From Odontesthes bonariensis (taxonomy: Eukaryota; Chordata; Actinopteri; Atheriniformes; Atherinopsidae), in contig NC_134529.1 in the NCBI RefSeq assembly GCF_027942865.1, positions 28,952,760 to 29,016,759 on the forward strand: a DNA stretch of 64,000 nt, read 5' to 3'. Under the pieces are notes generated by a model. The model had not been told where the DNA came from. It ran no database searches and saw only the letters and a list, made by a program, of their open reading frames with translations. A program made the translations under genes and the position numbers. Every line of letters starts with the position of its first letter. Within the stretch, counting starts at the first letter, position 1. Below are positions 31,861-43,239 of the stretch, in pieces.

Positions 31861-32461
31861 TTAAAGCTGCAGTCTGCAGGATTTGTTGTTGTCATACGTA
31901 AAGTCCTACTTTTTGGCATTTTAAGAGTTTACATGATCTATCAGAACGCTTGAAGTTGAAAACGGTGACCTCCGTAGTCGCAAAATGCAAGAAATGCTTA
32001 TTTTTTAACCGAAAAATAAAAAGTTATTCAACTTCCTGTCCCGCCCCATCAAAACACATGAGAACACATGCACGTCTACGTGCACGCCAGATGCGCATAC
32101 ACGACTCCTCATTCATCAACTCACCTGTCATTTGCAATCATGGAAGACACAGTAAGTAGACTAGCCCGTAATGAAGTTCAATAGTCTAGATAAATAAGCG
32201 TGGGGACAAGCCTACCTTGTATCGCGCGTGCACAATCGGTGACTGACAGGCAGCAGAGCCCAGCTCGTAACCTGACTGGTTACCTTTTACCGGTCCGGTC
32301 TGCAATTTTGTAAACAAACCTGCTGGCTTTGGAGGGACCTAGCGGGACATATAGGGAGAACTAATTTTTTTTTGTATTGGGGTATTTAATGTACTACTTT
32401 CAGAATCCCCGGACAGTTCCAGGCATTATGCTTGAAAAAGAGTTGCAGACTGCAGCTTTAA
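31861..32461 (+). mobile_element. TTAA-targeting MITE (TIR AGCTGCAGTCTGCA), copy 2
   Basis: Same 600-bp family as 23682-24283, opposite orientation, TTAA on both ends. By eye the copies are more than 95% identical. Confidence 0.9.
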
Positions 32462-32474
32462 GAAATAGGAAACA

Positions 32475-32790
32475 CAATAAAAGTATGGTTGTATTTCAGT
32501 TCATCTATACTTTAATTGATGGAGGGTCTGTCTGATGGAGGGATGAATCCTCCCCAGAGCCCGGAGCTCAACATTACTGAAGCAGTGTGGGATCATGTTG
32601 GCAGAGAACGGAACAAAAGGCAGCCCACATCCAAAGAAGAGCTTTGGGATGTCCTTCAAGAAGCCTGGAGAACTATTCCTGAAGACTCCTTAAAGAAAGG
32701 ACAGAAAGCTTGTTTAATATTGAGGACCAAAATTGCCATAATAAAAAATTGACAAAATATTAGGAAATAAATTATTCACATTTTGGAACA
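32475..32790 (+). pseudogene. Tc1/mariner transposase C-terminal fragment
   Basis: PPQSPELNITEAVWDHVGRE carries the final catalytic Glu region, and SKEELWDVLQEAWRTIPED follows as in Tc1-type transposases. Only this terminal fragment remains. It is a different family from the Tc1 at 36.9 kb. Confidence 0.78.
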
Positions 32791-33291
32791 CCAAAGGGTC
32801 AACTTCTGTGTCTGTGAGTGCAGTTAACAAAACCATTCTGTCAGTCACAGTATCTACAATACTACAACCAATGATGACTCATCACTGACTGTATTATTCT
32901 GAGCTGAGTCAGCAATTTGCCTGAGTTCACCAGCAATAATAATAATAATAATACATAGGTTTTATCTCCTGATGGAAGTCATTATCTCTCACAAGAAAGT
33001 AGGGCAGAGTCAGTTGGTGTCCTGTGGATTTCTTGAGAGCTGATTGGTTGACGCTATTGACCAATCATATTTTAGACCAAGGTTAGTAATGCCCGCCTTA
33101 TTACCATACACTTGAGTGGAAAAAGGGTGAAGAAAAGTAATAATGTGGAAAAGAAGGAAAATACATATGTGTAGATTAGGAAAAGTGGAAATGTGGAAAA
33201 GTGAAAATAAATAAACTAATAATACGTATAATAATAATATAACGCATACGGAAATTGTGCAAATAAAAAAATAAACGTGGACATAAAAAAT

Positions 33292-33347
33292 AAAAAAGTG
33301 GAAAAAAGTAAGCAAAAAATTTTTTGCTTACTTTTTTCCACTTTTTT
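33292..33347. repeat. Perfect 28-bp palindrome
   Basis: The 28-base arm AAAAAAGTGGAAAAAAGTAA with GCAAAAAA is followed immediately by its exact reverse complement, no spacer. It could extrude as a cruciform. The surrounding sequence has related GTGGAAAAG motifs. Confidence 0.92.
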
Positions 33348-33464
33348 GTGTAAAAATGTAAAAACACACATATTTAATTATCTATTTTATAAAAAGATAT
33401 TCTAAAATGTTAAAAAAAACTGGTGTACATTTGCAAACTTTTTGACAAAGAGCATCTTTGTCCA

Positions 33465-33712
33465 TCCTCCCTCCTCCTCTCTCCTCCCTCCTCCTTCCTC
33501 CCTCTCCTCCTCCCTCTCCCCTCTCTCCTCCCTCCTCCTTCCTCCCTCTCCTCCTCCCTCTCCCCTCTCTCCTCCCTCCTCCCTCCTCTCTCCTCCCTCC
33601 TCCCTCTCTCCTCCCTCCTCCCTCTCACCTCTCCTCCCTCTCCCTCCTCTCTCCTCCCTCCTCCTCCCTCTCCTCCCTCTCTCCTCCCTCCTCCCCCCCC
33701 CCCCCCCCCCCT
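33465..33712. repeat. Polypyrimidine (CTCC)-rich tract ending in a C run
   Basis: About 250 bp of CTCCCTCCTC and CCTCTCTCC motifs with an approximately 60-bp higher-order repeat, then about 20 Cs. The open frames on both strands are low-complexity artefacts. Such tracts can form triplex DNA. Confidence 0.92.
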
Positions 33713-33715
33713 CCT

Positions 33716-34125
33716 GGAACAGCACGGCTCAGCCCTCCCTGCGCAGCCTCCAGACAGCAGCATCAGTGCAGCGGGCTCCACGTCTCTCTGCGGCGGGCTT
33801 TCTGGGGGGGGCGCTCTCCGGTTTGTGTGGACCTTAGAGGCGGCTTCTACCTGCCTGCTGTTAGGAAGCTGCGTCAACCGAGGAGAGACGTGACACAGAC
33901 GCTGCACCCATGGCTTCCAGAGCACGCGTGCCTCACGCCGAGCAGAACGTGCGAGTTGGAGCCCACTCTCACGCCTGACTGCAACTGTCCTGTGTCCTGT
34001 GTACCCCAAACCCACGAGACTCCAAGACAGACGTGAGGCAGCTCTCAGGCTCCGCGGGGTGCCGGCTGGTCCGCCCAGCAGCCGCCGCGTCCAGGGGAGG
34101 ATGCCGAGCAGGTAGAGCCGTCATC
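33716..34125 (+). promoter_or_regulatory. CpG island; possible host promoter and first exon
   Basis: GC-rich and full of CpG (roughly 40 in 400 bp by eye), unlike the AT-rich surroundings. It ends with an ATG at 34100 (ATGCCGAGCAG) directly before GTAGAG, which would suit a first exon with a tiny coding part and a donor site. No downstream exon was identified, so the gene is unknown. Confidence 0.4.
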
Positions 34126-34129
34126 TTTT

Positions 34130-35090
34130 CTAGAGTTCAGGAGATTCCTCTCCCACGCTGCTCTGGCTGCAGTGATTGGAATTATTTCTTTTTACTTACC
34201 GTGTTCTTTGTAAATTCAGTATAACATACCACAACCCTTCAGGAAGGAGCAATTTCTTAACTTCGAATTGTTTTCTAGGAATAATCAAATTCAGAGCTCC
34301 AAACTTGATTTGACCCCCTTGCAGGATATTATTGCTGAACGTTTTTCAGAGACAATCAATCTGCCTTTGCTGCTTGCATACAATAAAACTCTGCTACTTA
34401 GTTTTCTTGAAGGATCATGAAGGTCCCTCCACATCTGGAAGTTGATTTGAATTCTTTCATTGACAAAGGACTCAGCTGAAACCAGACACAATGATTTAGT
34501 CTTTGTGGAGCTTTAGAAAGTAAAAAGGTTTACTTCAACATGTTTCTAACTTTCTCCTTTGGCTTAATGCTGGTGTTCCATCAGTCTTGCCCGTACTGAT
34601 TTACTGTTGTCTCAGGCGACAGGTGGCTGCTTGTCATCATTACTCTGTATTAACTTTCTAACCGGGCTTCTGTTAGTAGTTAAGCGCTTGGAGCTCTGTC
34701 GCAGCTGGTGAGAATGAAGATGAAAAGGTGCACTGTGGACTGATATGACACAGGTCATTTGGCTTTGGTTTTATACTAAAATAATGATAGTGCTGCTTAT
34801 GTGAACCTCTCAGCATACAAGCTTCTCTTAGTTCAGTATAACCACAACCACATTTCAAACTTGAACAGTTATTACTTCAAAAATAAATCAGAATGAAGAC
34901 GAGGATGTTGGAAATTAGAGCAGCATCTATACATCCTGTGTTTTTCCTTCAACAAACAGCTGTTTTATTCATGACGTAAGAGGGTGATATTAAAAGCACT
35001 GTTTCAGATCATGCTTGTGTTGCATTCTTTGCAATAGATGCAGCGGATTGTTGTTTTAATGTACACACACAACATAAACCGGGCAAACCA
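34130..35090. other. No gene seen
   Basis: If the CpG island is a first exon, this would be the start of its first intron. No repeat family recognised. Confidence 0.35.
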
Positions 35091-35215
35091 TCCATCCATC
35101 CATTATCTATTCCCCCTTCATCCAACTCCGGGTCGCTGGGGGACCGGAGCCTATCCCAGCTGCCAGGGGGTTAGAGGCGGGGGAAACACCTTGGACGGGT
35201 TTCCGTCCGTCACAG
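35090..35215. mobile_element. Fish interspersed repeat tail (CATCCATC type)
   Basis: CCATCCATCCATCCATTATC followed by TCCGGGTCGCTGGGGGACCG and TCCCAGCTGCCAGGGGGTTA. This is a common fish non-LTR/SINE-like repeat body. A diverged relative lies at 49798-49925. Confidence 0.6.
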
Positions 35216-35578
35216 GGCTTGGGTAAACCAGTCCTTCTGAATTGCTCTATTTTTGCTTTTTTATTTTCGGTTGGCTCTGGTTCTGAGTCTGATATCAGCT
35301 CTGATGCTCAGCCAGTGTAATTGTTTGCCACCAGGGACAGAAGAGATGGATGGTTCAACACGTAACTGCTGATTAAGTAAGATCTGGGCTGGGGCTTTCA
35401 GAGCTGGGACCAGAGATGTGTGGAACATGGAGAATGGTTTTTTTCTTAACAAACAAACCATCAGTGTCTTTATTTTTTAAGATATAGATGGCTCGCAGTG
35501 ACGTGCGGTGAGGTTGGCTGGTGAGGCACTGACTCCATCAGAATCAGAGTTACAAATGTATGAATTCAGCAGAGTAGA

Positions 35579-35920
35579 TTATTCACCATTTGACAGCAAG
35601 GGCTGGCTAACTTGGTAGCAGCGGCAGCTAGTGGTGGCACTTCCTGCTTCCTGTCTGAGGCAGTTACCACTGCCCTGCCACTGCAAATGCTGCTGTTCGG
35701 CACGGAAGCAGGTGGCATAGATGAGATCCTTCAAAATCTCTGGGTTCTCCTTGACCTTAGCATTGTGGATGCTGATGTTCAGTCTCCGCTGTTCATCCAA
35801 AGCCAAGTCCATCCTGGAGATCCCAAAAGTTTTTAGCGCGTTCTGGCTTTGAATGTGAGTGGTGGACCGCTCATGTTTGCTGAGGCTTCTCTGCAAACTC
35901 TTCATGTCACAGTATCCCAT
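35579..35920 (-). pseudogene. hAT transposase fragment (ZMYM1/DUF4371-like N-terminus)
   Basis: 113 residues. KSLQRSLSKHERSTTHIQSQ is the end of the TTF-type zinc finger; RRLNISIHNAKVKENPEIL and LKDLIYATCFRAEQQ lead into the DUF4371 region. The frame then degenerates. The catalytic part is missing. Confidence 0.72.
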
Positions 35921-36181
35921 CTGAGTCCAGTCATTGTCACAGGTTGAGATAAGAAAGAAGGGAAGCAGAAAAGGCGGTTCCTTTTCCTGTGTACCGCTCT
36001 GTTTGAAAAGAGCGGGTAATCTTCTGTCCCGTAGTCTGAAGCAAACCTTTCAGCTCCGGTGTTGATCTCCCTTTATTTATTACCTCCTGTTCTGACTGAA
36101 AGTCCAATTTAGAAAGCAGGCGGGGCCAGGGGGGACATTTTTTAAATCACTGCACTTGACTCACTAATTGTAACCATGGAC

Positions 36182-36760
36182 TCTAAGGCTGTGTTCGAAA
36201 CCGCCTACTTTTCCCACTATTCCCACTACTGCTACTAACTTTAACTTTTTTAAGTTCCCGGATGCATACTAGATTCGCCGAAATGTTGAGTATGCATCAT
36301 GTGGTTACTTGTCATACTTAAACTGCCCAAGATGCAACCTAACTTGACGTCGTCGATCGTAATTTCCTGTCAAAACGGCAGTTTCAAGCTAGCTATAACG
36401 AGGGTAGGTTCATTTTGTGAAAATAACCGGAAGTGCGTTGCTCACTGCGGCTAGCTTTAGTAGCGCCGAATTCATCTGAACAAAATTGTAAATAGCCGGT
36501 ATTTTGTCAGGTTTTCAACACGTTGGGGATCTAAACGACTACTTTCTCACCTAAAAATGTTTCAAATGTTGTTAAAGTTATATATTTACAGAGTTTATAG
36601 CTTAAGCAAAATCTGCTTCAGGCCGGCTGATTTCGGCTCGGGCAGGAGCGAAGTGCACTGTGTGTAAACGCTCTGCATACTGTCTGATCGATGAGTATGC
36701 CGTTTGCAAGTATGTAGTATGTAGTATGTAGTTGGCGGTTTCTAACACAGCCTAAGATTG
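36182..36760. mobile_element. MITE with GGCTGTGTTCGAAACCGCC ends
   Basis: Left GGCTGTGTTCGAAACCGCC, right GGCGGTTTCTAACACAGCC; CTAAG is present on both sides. It is nested in the hAT element. (AGTATGT)n-like repeats lie near the right end. Confidence 0.78.
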
Positions 36761-36921
36761 TTGCGAGCCCGCTGTCACTTACTCTGCAGCTGCGGAGTAG
36801 CGTAAGGATTTCTGGGCTCACGAGTGCCCCCTACCTTGAGGCAAGAGAACTGCCTGCTCGCCTGGTGCCTCTTCACTGTCATTGTAAGATGGCTGAGCAC
36901 ACGAGACAGGTTGCACACATA

Positions 36922-38502
36922 CAGTGGGGTGCGAAAGTTTGGGCAGCCTTGTTAATTTTCCTGATTTACCTTTATAAAGCATTGATTGTTTGGATAAAAA
37001 AAATCAGTTAAATATATCATATAGGGGACAAACACAGTGATATTTGAGAAGTGAAATGAAGTTTATATGATTTACAGAAAGTGTGCAATAATAGGTTAAA
37101 CAAAAGTAGGCAGGTGCATAAATTTGGGTACTGTTGTCATTTTATTGATTTCAAAACCTTTAGAACTAATTATTGGAACTCAAATTTGTTTTGGTAAGTC
37201 CAGTGACCCTTGACCTCCATACACAGGTGACTCCAATTATGAGAAAGGGTATTTAAGGGGGGCAATTGTAAGTTTTTCTCCTCTTTGCATCTTCTCTGAA
37301 GAGTCGCAGCATGGGAGTCTCAAAACAACTTTACAATTGACCTGAAAACAAAGATTGTTCACCGTCATGGTTAGGGGAAGGATACAGAAAGCTATCTCAG
37401 AGATTTCAGCTTTCAGTCTCCACTGTGAGAAACATTGTGAGAAAATGGAAGACCACAGGCACAGTTCAAGTCAAGGCTCGACGTGGCAGACCAAGAAAAA
37501 TCTCGAATAAACAGAAGCAAAGGATGTTTAGAACAGTCAGAGTCAACCCACAGAGCAGCACCAAAGACCTACAACATGATCTTGCTGCTGATGGAGTCAC
37601 TGTGCATCGTTCAACTATTCGGCGCACTTTACACAAGGAGATGCTGTATGGGAGAGTGATGCAGAGGAAGCCTTTTCTCCGCCCACATCACAAACAGAGC
37701 CGCTTGAGGTATGCTAAAGCACATTTGGACAAGCCAGCTTCATTTTGGAATAAGGTGCTGTGGACTGATGAAACTAAAATAGAGTTATTTGGGCATAACA
37801 AGGGCCGTTATGCATGGAGGAAAAAGAACACAGCACTCCAAGAAAAACACCTGCTACCTACAGTAAAATTTGGTGGTGGTTCCATCATGCTGTGGGGCTG
37901 TGTGGCCAGTACAGGGACTGGGAATCTTGTTAAAGTTGAGGGACGCATGGATTCCAATCAATATCAGCAGATTCTGGAGACCAATGTCCAGGAATCAGTG
38001 ACAAAGCTGAAGCTGTGCCGGGGCTGGATCTTCCAACAAGACAACGACCCTAAACACGGCTCAAAATCTACTAAAGCATCCATGCAGAGGAACAAGTACA
38101 ACGTTCTGGAATGGCCATCTCAGTCCCCAGACCTGAATATTATTGAAAATCTGTGGTGTCACTTACAGAGAGCTGTCCATGCTCGGAAACCATCAAACCT
38201 GAATGAACTAGAGATGTTTTGTAAAGAAGAATGGTCTAAAATACCTTCAGCCACAATCCAGACTCTCATTAGAAGCTATAGGAAGCGTTTAGAGGCTGTT
38301 ATTTCTGCAAAAGGAGGATCTACTAAATATTGAGTTTTTTTTTTTTTTTGGTGCCCAAATTTATGCACCTGCCTTCTCAAATATCACTGTGTTTGTCCCC
38401 TATATGATATATTTAACAGAATTTTTTTATCCAAACAATCAATGCTTTATAAAGGTAAATCAGGAAAATTAACAAGGCTGCCCAAACTTTCGCACCCCAC
38501 TG
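36922..38502 (+). mobile_element. Tc1/mariner transposon with TA duplication
   Basis: 1581 bp. The ends CAGTGGGGTGCGAAAGTTTG and its exact inverse at the right extend as inverted repeats of about 70 bp and more. TA flanks at 36920-36921 and 38503-38504. Encodes one transposase. A longer internal pairing (AAATATCACTGTGTTTGTCC type) lies near each end. Confidence 0.95.
37311..38333 (+). pseudogene. Tc1-type transposase, frameshifted near N-terminus
   Basis: The main frame, 37425-38333 (302 residues), covers most of a Tc1 transposase of about 340 residues. It has a GRPRKIS linker (AT-hook-like), WTDETKIELFG (first Asp, near residue 115), WGCVASTGTGNLV, FQQDNDPKHGSKST (second Asp) and SPDLNIIENLWCHLQ (final Glu). 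The upstream ATG at 37311 opens the helix-turn-helix region but hits a stop after nine codons; the helix-turn-helix is spread over three frames between 37311 and 37425, implying two small indels. The catalytic triad is preserved, but DNA binding is broken. Confidence 0.92.
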
Positions 38503-38504
38503 TA

Positions 38505-39111
38505 CATTATATACATCAGCTAAACTGTGGAAAGTCAGGGGGGCATATATTAAAAGTGTTTGACACATTTTATTGGCGACATGCAGAGAGTAACACGCTC
38601 TCATTGCATGGGAGAGCACAGTTTGTGAGGGATTGCACAATCCAAGGCGAGGCTCTGCTTGCTGCTGCCTCACTTTGCGTCTCTTCCCCGTATTTGAATG
38701 GAAATGTGAAAATTCAGCAACTCTTAATAAAAAACAATCAAAATTGTTTAAGTTAAATGGAAAATTAGTTTATAGTTCAAACCGTTTTTTTGTTTATTAT
38801 ATATTTTTTCCATGATGCCTCTCCTGACCGCACGGTGCTGATGGCTCGTATTTGTTTTCATCATACCAGCTGCCTCAATTGTTGCCTACAGTGAGGAACT
38901 GATTGCAAAGAATCTCTGGGGCACAGCTGATTGGCTCTATTCTTAAAATAGATGGACATGCAATAAAAAAAAAAAGTCACACCATTATAGCCATTATAGA
39001 TGGGGAAGGAGTTATTATTGAAGGAGTTTGCTTTGTGCACTTGTATGTTTGTTCAAACATAGATGGAGATGGATTGTCATGGTTTCTATTCTATTTCAAC
39101 TAGCCTACGAC
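38505..39111. other. No gene seen
   Basis: AT-rich spacer between the Tc1 and piggyBac-like elements. Confidence 0.4.
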
Positions 39112-39674
39112 TTAACCTTCGTCTTGTGTTAGTTCCCTGTTACCATCTCTTATGTTAACGGGTCGGTTTTGACCCGTGTTTTAATTTAGTTGTAAAATAC
39201 ACTAAAAACAATCATCTATCATCCAATTTGTTTTCTCATCTCTTGGTTACCTTGTTAGGCTTCTTTATCCATAAAAATATGTGTTTTAATATTTTTGGTG
39301 TGGGCCCCTGGGCCTTGTTTTTGTCAGTATACCCCTCAATTTCAATAAAAACAAAAATGTAAAATGAACCTCACGAGAATCAATAAATAAAAGGTTGTTA
39401 TGTCACCTGACTATTACTGAGGGGATTTAGAACACATCTCTTAAATAAATTAGTTTTATTTATTTTTTCATTTTAATATTATTAACTATAGTAACATCTA
39501 TGGTGTTACGGGTCAGTTTCGACCCATATATTTACTTCAAGAAAAAGGCAAAAAAGTCTCTTTTTTTCAGCAATAGAACTTTAGTACAAATACAAAATGA
39601 AAAGCAGTCTGTTGGCTGACGGTGAACTTGTGATTTCAGTTTTGGCTCTAATTATTGCTTTATAATCTTATTTT

Positions 39675-41690
39675 TAAGAACTACTGGACTATTACAGCTG
39701 CTTCAGTTTGAGAGTCACTTCTGGAACAGTAACATCTGCATTTCATCGGCTTGAGAAAGGCATTATCACAGGATGTACCATTTCTGTGGTATTGTTTTCC
39801 TTGGCCATGAACATGCTGGTGAAGTCAGCAGAGGTGGAGTGTAGAGGACCACTCACCAACTCCGGTATGCGACAGCCCCCCATCAGAGCATTTATGGATG
39901 ATCTGACGGTGACGACAACATCTGTCCCGGGCTGTAGATGGATCCTCCAAGGCCTGGAGCATCTCATCCGCTGGGCCTGGATGAACTTCAAGCCAGCCAA
40001 GTCCAGGTCCCTGGTGGTGAAAAAGGGGATGGTGTCAGAGAAGTACCGCTTCTCAATAGAAGACACCCAGATTCCAACTGTGGGAGAGAAGCCAGTCAAG
40101 AGCCTGGGCAAGATCTATTACTGCACCTTGAGGGACACTGCAGCACTCCAAGCAACATCAGAGGAGTTGGGAACCTGGCTGAGGGCAGTGGACAAGTCAG
40201 GGCTACCAGGCAAGTTTAAAGCCTGGCTTTACCAGCATGGTATCCTGCCTCGACTCCTCTGGCCACTGCTGGTCTACAATGTGCCAATTACCACCGTCGA
40301 GTGCTTCGAGAGGAAGGTCAGCTCTTTCCTGCGGAAGTGGTTGGGCCTACCACGAAGCCTTAGCAGCATCGCCTTGTACGGGAGGAACAACAAACTTAAA
40401 CTACCCTTCAGCAGTCTGACAGAGGAGTTCATGGTTACCCGAGCAAGAGAGGTGCTGCTATATAGGGACTCCAGTGACATCAAAGTCTCCTCGGCTGGCA
40501 TAGAGGTGAGGACCGGCAGGAAGTGGTGTGCTCAAGAGGCAGTAAACCAGGCCAAGTCCCGCTTGCGGCACAGCGAGCTGGTGGGAACAGTGGCAACCGG
40601 GCGGGCAGGACTAGGGAGCAACCCTAGGCCTTCCTACAACAAGGCCAAGGGGAAGGAGAGGCGTCAGCTGATCCAGGAGGAGGTCCGGGCAGGGGTGGAG
40701 GAAGTCCGCTGCAGTAGGGCTGTAGGGATGTGTCAGCAGGGGGCATGGACCCGTTGGGAGGAGGCAGCGGCCCGGAAGGTTTCGTGGACAGACTTATGGC
40801 GATCTGAGCCACACCGGATCAAATTCCTCATCCAGTCGGTCTACGATGTCCTCCCAAGCCCATCCAACCTCCACCGCTGGGGCTTGGCTGAGAACCCACT
40901 GTGCCCTCTCTGCCAAAGAGCTGGAACGCTGGAGCACATCCTGAGCTGCTGCCCAAGAGCACTAGGTGAGGGGCGCTACCGGTGGCGCCATGACCAAGTG
41001 CTACGGGTCATTGCTGAGGCCATCAGCAAAGGGATTTCCACCAGCAAACACCTACAACCAACAAGGCAGGCCATCGCCTTTGTTAGGGTTGGGGAGAAGC
41101 CACAGCAGCTCAGGAGCGAACCAGGGGGACTGCTGGCAACAGCCAGGGACTGGCAGTTGAAAGTCGACCTAGGGAGACAGCTCAAGTTTCCGGAGAACAT
41201 CGCAGTGACCACACTCAGGCCAGACATGGTCCTGGTGTCGGAAACAACGAGGCAAGTGGTCCTGCTGGAGTTGACTGTCCCCTGGGAAGACAGGATAGAG
41301 GAGGCCTTTGAGAGGAAGAGGGCCAAGAATGAGGAGCTGTCCAGTGAATGCCGAAGCAGGGGATGGAGGATCCGATGCAACCCCATCGAGGTCGGATGCA
41401 GAGGATTCGCTGGCCAGTCTCTTATCAGGGCACTCAAGATGCCGGGACTGAAAGGACTGAAAAACAGGAGCGCCATCAAGAACATCAGTGACGCAGCAGA
41501 AAAGGCGTCCAGATGGCTGTGGATCAAGCGGGGCGACCCGTGGGCAAATGCTCTTAAGACACAAGCCGGGACTTGATCACCCCCGGCTGGGTCCCCTGGG
41601 CAAGGGTGTCTGTTGTGAGACCCGAAACACCCAGTGAACCCAGGTGTCAACACTGATGATGTGTCTTAAGTTGCACGAAAGTGTATGTTA
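39675..41690 (+). mobile_element. 5'-truncated LINE with restriction-like endonuclease
   Basis: Insertion inside the piggyBac-like element. The 5' end falls inside the reverse transcriptase domain (upstream in-frame YYSCFSLRV continues to about 39685), and a short 3' region follows the stop at 41574-41576. A related fragment lies at 15.0-15.2 kb. Confidence 0.8.
39685..41576 (+). pseudogene. RT-RLE protein of an R2/HERO-superclade LINE, N-terminally truncated
   Basis: About 630 open codons without a stop. RT parts are GIITGCTISVVLFSLAMNML, then FMDDLTV (catalytic motif C, F-x-DD), then DKSGLPGKFKAWLYQHGILP and a long thumb. The C-terminus has a zinc knuckle, CPLCQRAGTLEHILSCC, and the endonuclease core, RPDMVLVSETTRQVVLLELT, i.e. 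the PD-(D/E)xK pattern of restriction-like enzymes. These LINEs cut the target with an RLE in place of an APE domain; R2 relatives are often site specific. RT motif A and the N-terminal DNA-binding domain are missing. The open frame suggests recent insertion. Confidence 0.85.
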
Positions 41691-42232
41691 GAATGAATTA
41701 TAACTGGGTCGAAACCGACCCTAACAACACAAAGGTCTTAATTTCAACTAGAGCATTTTATAATTTAGTGAAAACAATTTTTTTTGTTTTATTTTGTTGA
41801 AATAGAGGTTCCTGACAAAGTCATAAAGCCTTGATACAATAAACAAATTTATATGGTTATGTTATGCATTTAAAACCTAAAAACGGGTCGGTGCCGACCC
41901 TAACACAAGACGAAGGTTAAAGACAGAACATCTTTGTTCCTTTAGCCAATGTCTTCATTTTAGTTATATCTTAAATCTGTATGAGAAAAGGTGTGCATTT
42001 TTTTTGTAAGACATAAGCACATAGCAGAACTGGCTGTATGAGTATGTATGGTGATGAGATACCATATGATTACTGTGGAAAGAAAACATGTCTATCTACT
42101 GAGTTCTTTGCCAGTCTTTTACCTAGGCTGTAGCGAGCATGTTTGTAATACTTTGGAGATTTCCTTTCAGCCTTCAGATCAAAACAATTCCAATGAAGAT
42201 TCAAAGAACTGAAAAAGAGTCAAACAAAACAC

Positions 42233-42540
42233 ATTGATGTGGTGGTTAGCACTCACAGGAAGAATGTTCCTGGTTCAAATTTCAGCTGGGTTCTTTCTGA
42301 GTGGAGTTTACATGTTTCCCCGTGCATTGGTGGGTTCTCTCCTGATACTCTGGGCTTTTCCCATACTCCAAAAAATGCATTTTATGGTAAATGGTGATTT
42401 TATATTGACTGGAGGAGTGAATATGAGTGTGCCTAGTTGGTGGAGTCCAGGACGTAACCTGCCTTTTGCTCAATGGCAGATTGGATAGGCTCCTCCATGC
42501 GACCCTGAATGGATAAAGTGGGTTTGGAAAAATGATTGGA
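42233..42540 (+). mobile_element. Fish interspersed repeat (SINE/LINE-like), diverged
   Basis: GTGGTTAGCACTCACAGGAA, then TGAGTGGAGTTTACATGTTT, then GTGGGTTCTCTCCTGATACT and TGGATAGGCTCC. The same family is present at 57800-58025 (reverse) and 60300-60535. Confidence 0.65.
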
Positions 42541-43104
42541 TTGATGAAAACTGAAACAGAAAGCACCAAACAGAACAATCAGCTTTTTGGTCTGAAAGAT
42601 GTATGCATGTAATACACGCTATGACAACTGGGATGTTTAAAAAAAAAGTTCCTGGGCCGATATGATTTGGAAGTTTTACTAAATAATAGCTGGTATTTGT
42701 GATAGCGATACTTTTTCATGGTACAGCTCGGCTCAGCTCAACACTTCACTTCTTCATTTTCCCAGTGCTGGCAGCTTCTCCTCAACAAGGGTGGGATCAG
42801 CTTTTTAGCATCGTAATGTATTGTGAAGCTATGACGAGTGATGTAACACAAAACTTCTCTCTGTGAGTCATTCTTTCACTTCACTGTAACACTGAATTTT
42901 AGAGTGCAAGTATTTGACATATGGTGAGCGTGAGAGTACCAAGTGTGTTCTACAGAGCTCACCTCCAGTTAATAAAAAACATACCCACATTTAAATCCAT
43001 ACTGTGGGTTTATAAATGTGCTCATTCATAGTTTGTGCGACTGGATATGTTATCTCTGTGCACAGATGGGGATATATGTGACTTTTATTCTGTTACTGTT
43101 ACTC

Positions 43105-43178
43105 CTACAGATTCAATTCAATTCAGTTTTATTTATTAGCACCAAATCACAACAAATGTCATCTCAAGGCACCTCAAT

Positions 43179-43235
<57 letters not shown>
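43105..43235. repeat. LINE tail followed by (GATA)n microsatellite
   Basis: GATTCAATTCAATTCAGTTT then TATTTATTAGCACCAAATCA is an L2-type 3' end; 43179-43234 is about 14 TAGA units. Confidence 0.88.
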
Positions 43236-43239
43236 TACA

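Larger units (their letters stand above)
35497..36880 (-). mobile_element. hAT element (ZMYM1-like), deleted
   Basis: Left end CAGTGACGTGCGGTGAGG; the right end near 36880 reads GGTGCCTCTTCACTG, its rough inverse. A transposase fragment lies inside. A 570-bp MITE (36182-36760) is nested near the right end. An 8-bp target duplication is not clear. Confidence 0.6.
39112..41920. mobile_element. piggyBac-like MITE (TTAA), interrupted by a LINE
   Basis: TTAA then CCTTCGTCTTGTGTTAG at the left, CTAACACAAGACGAAGG then TTAA at the right. Subterminal GGGTCGGTTTTGACCC palindromes (39160-39180, 39520-39535, 41705-41720, 41885-41900) are typical of fish piggyBac-type ends. Without the LINE the element would be about 0.8 kb. 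Confidence 0.8.

Noticed and set aside
33402-34036. Several long Ser/Pro/Leu- or Arg/Glu/Gly-rich frames on both strands
   Set aside because: They come from the polypyrimidine tract, which is open in all frames by composition.
39743-41653. Minus-strand frames, some over 200 residues, in the RLE LINE
   Set aside because: Antisense to a long GC-rich open frame; no independent domains.
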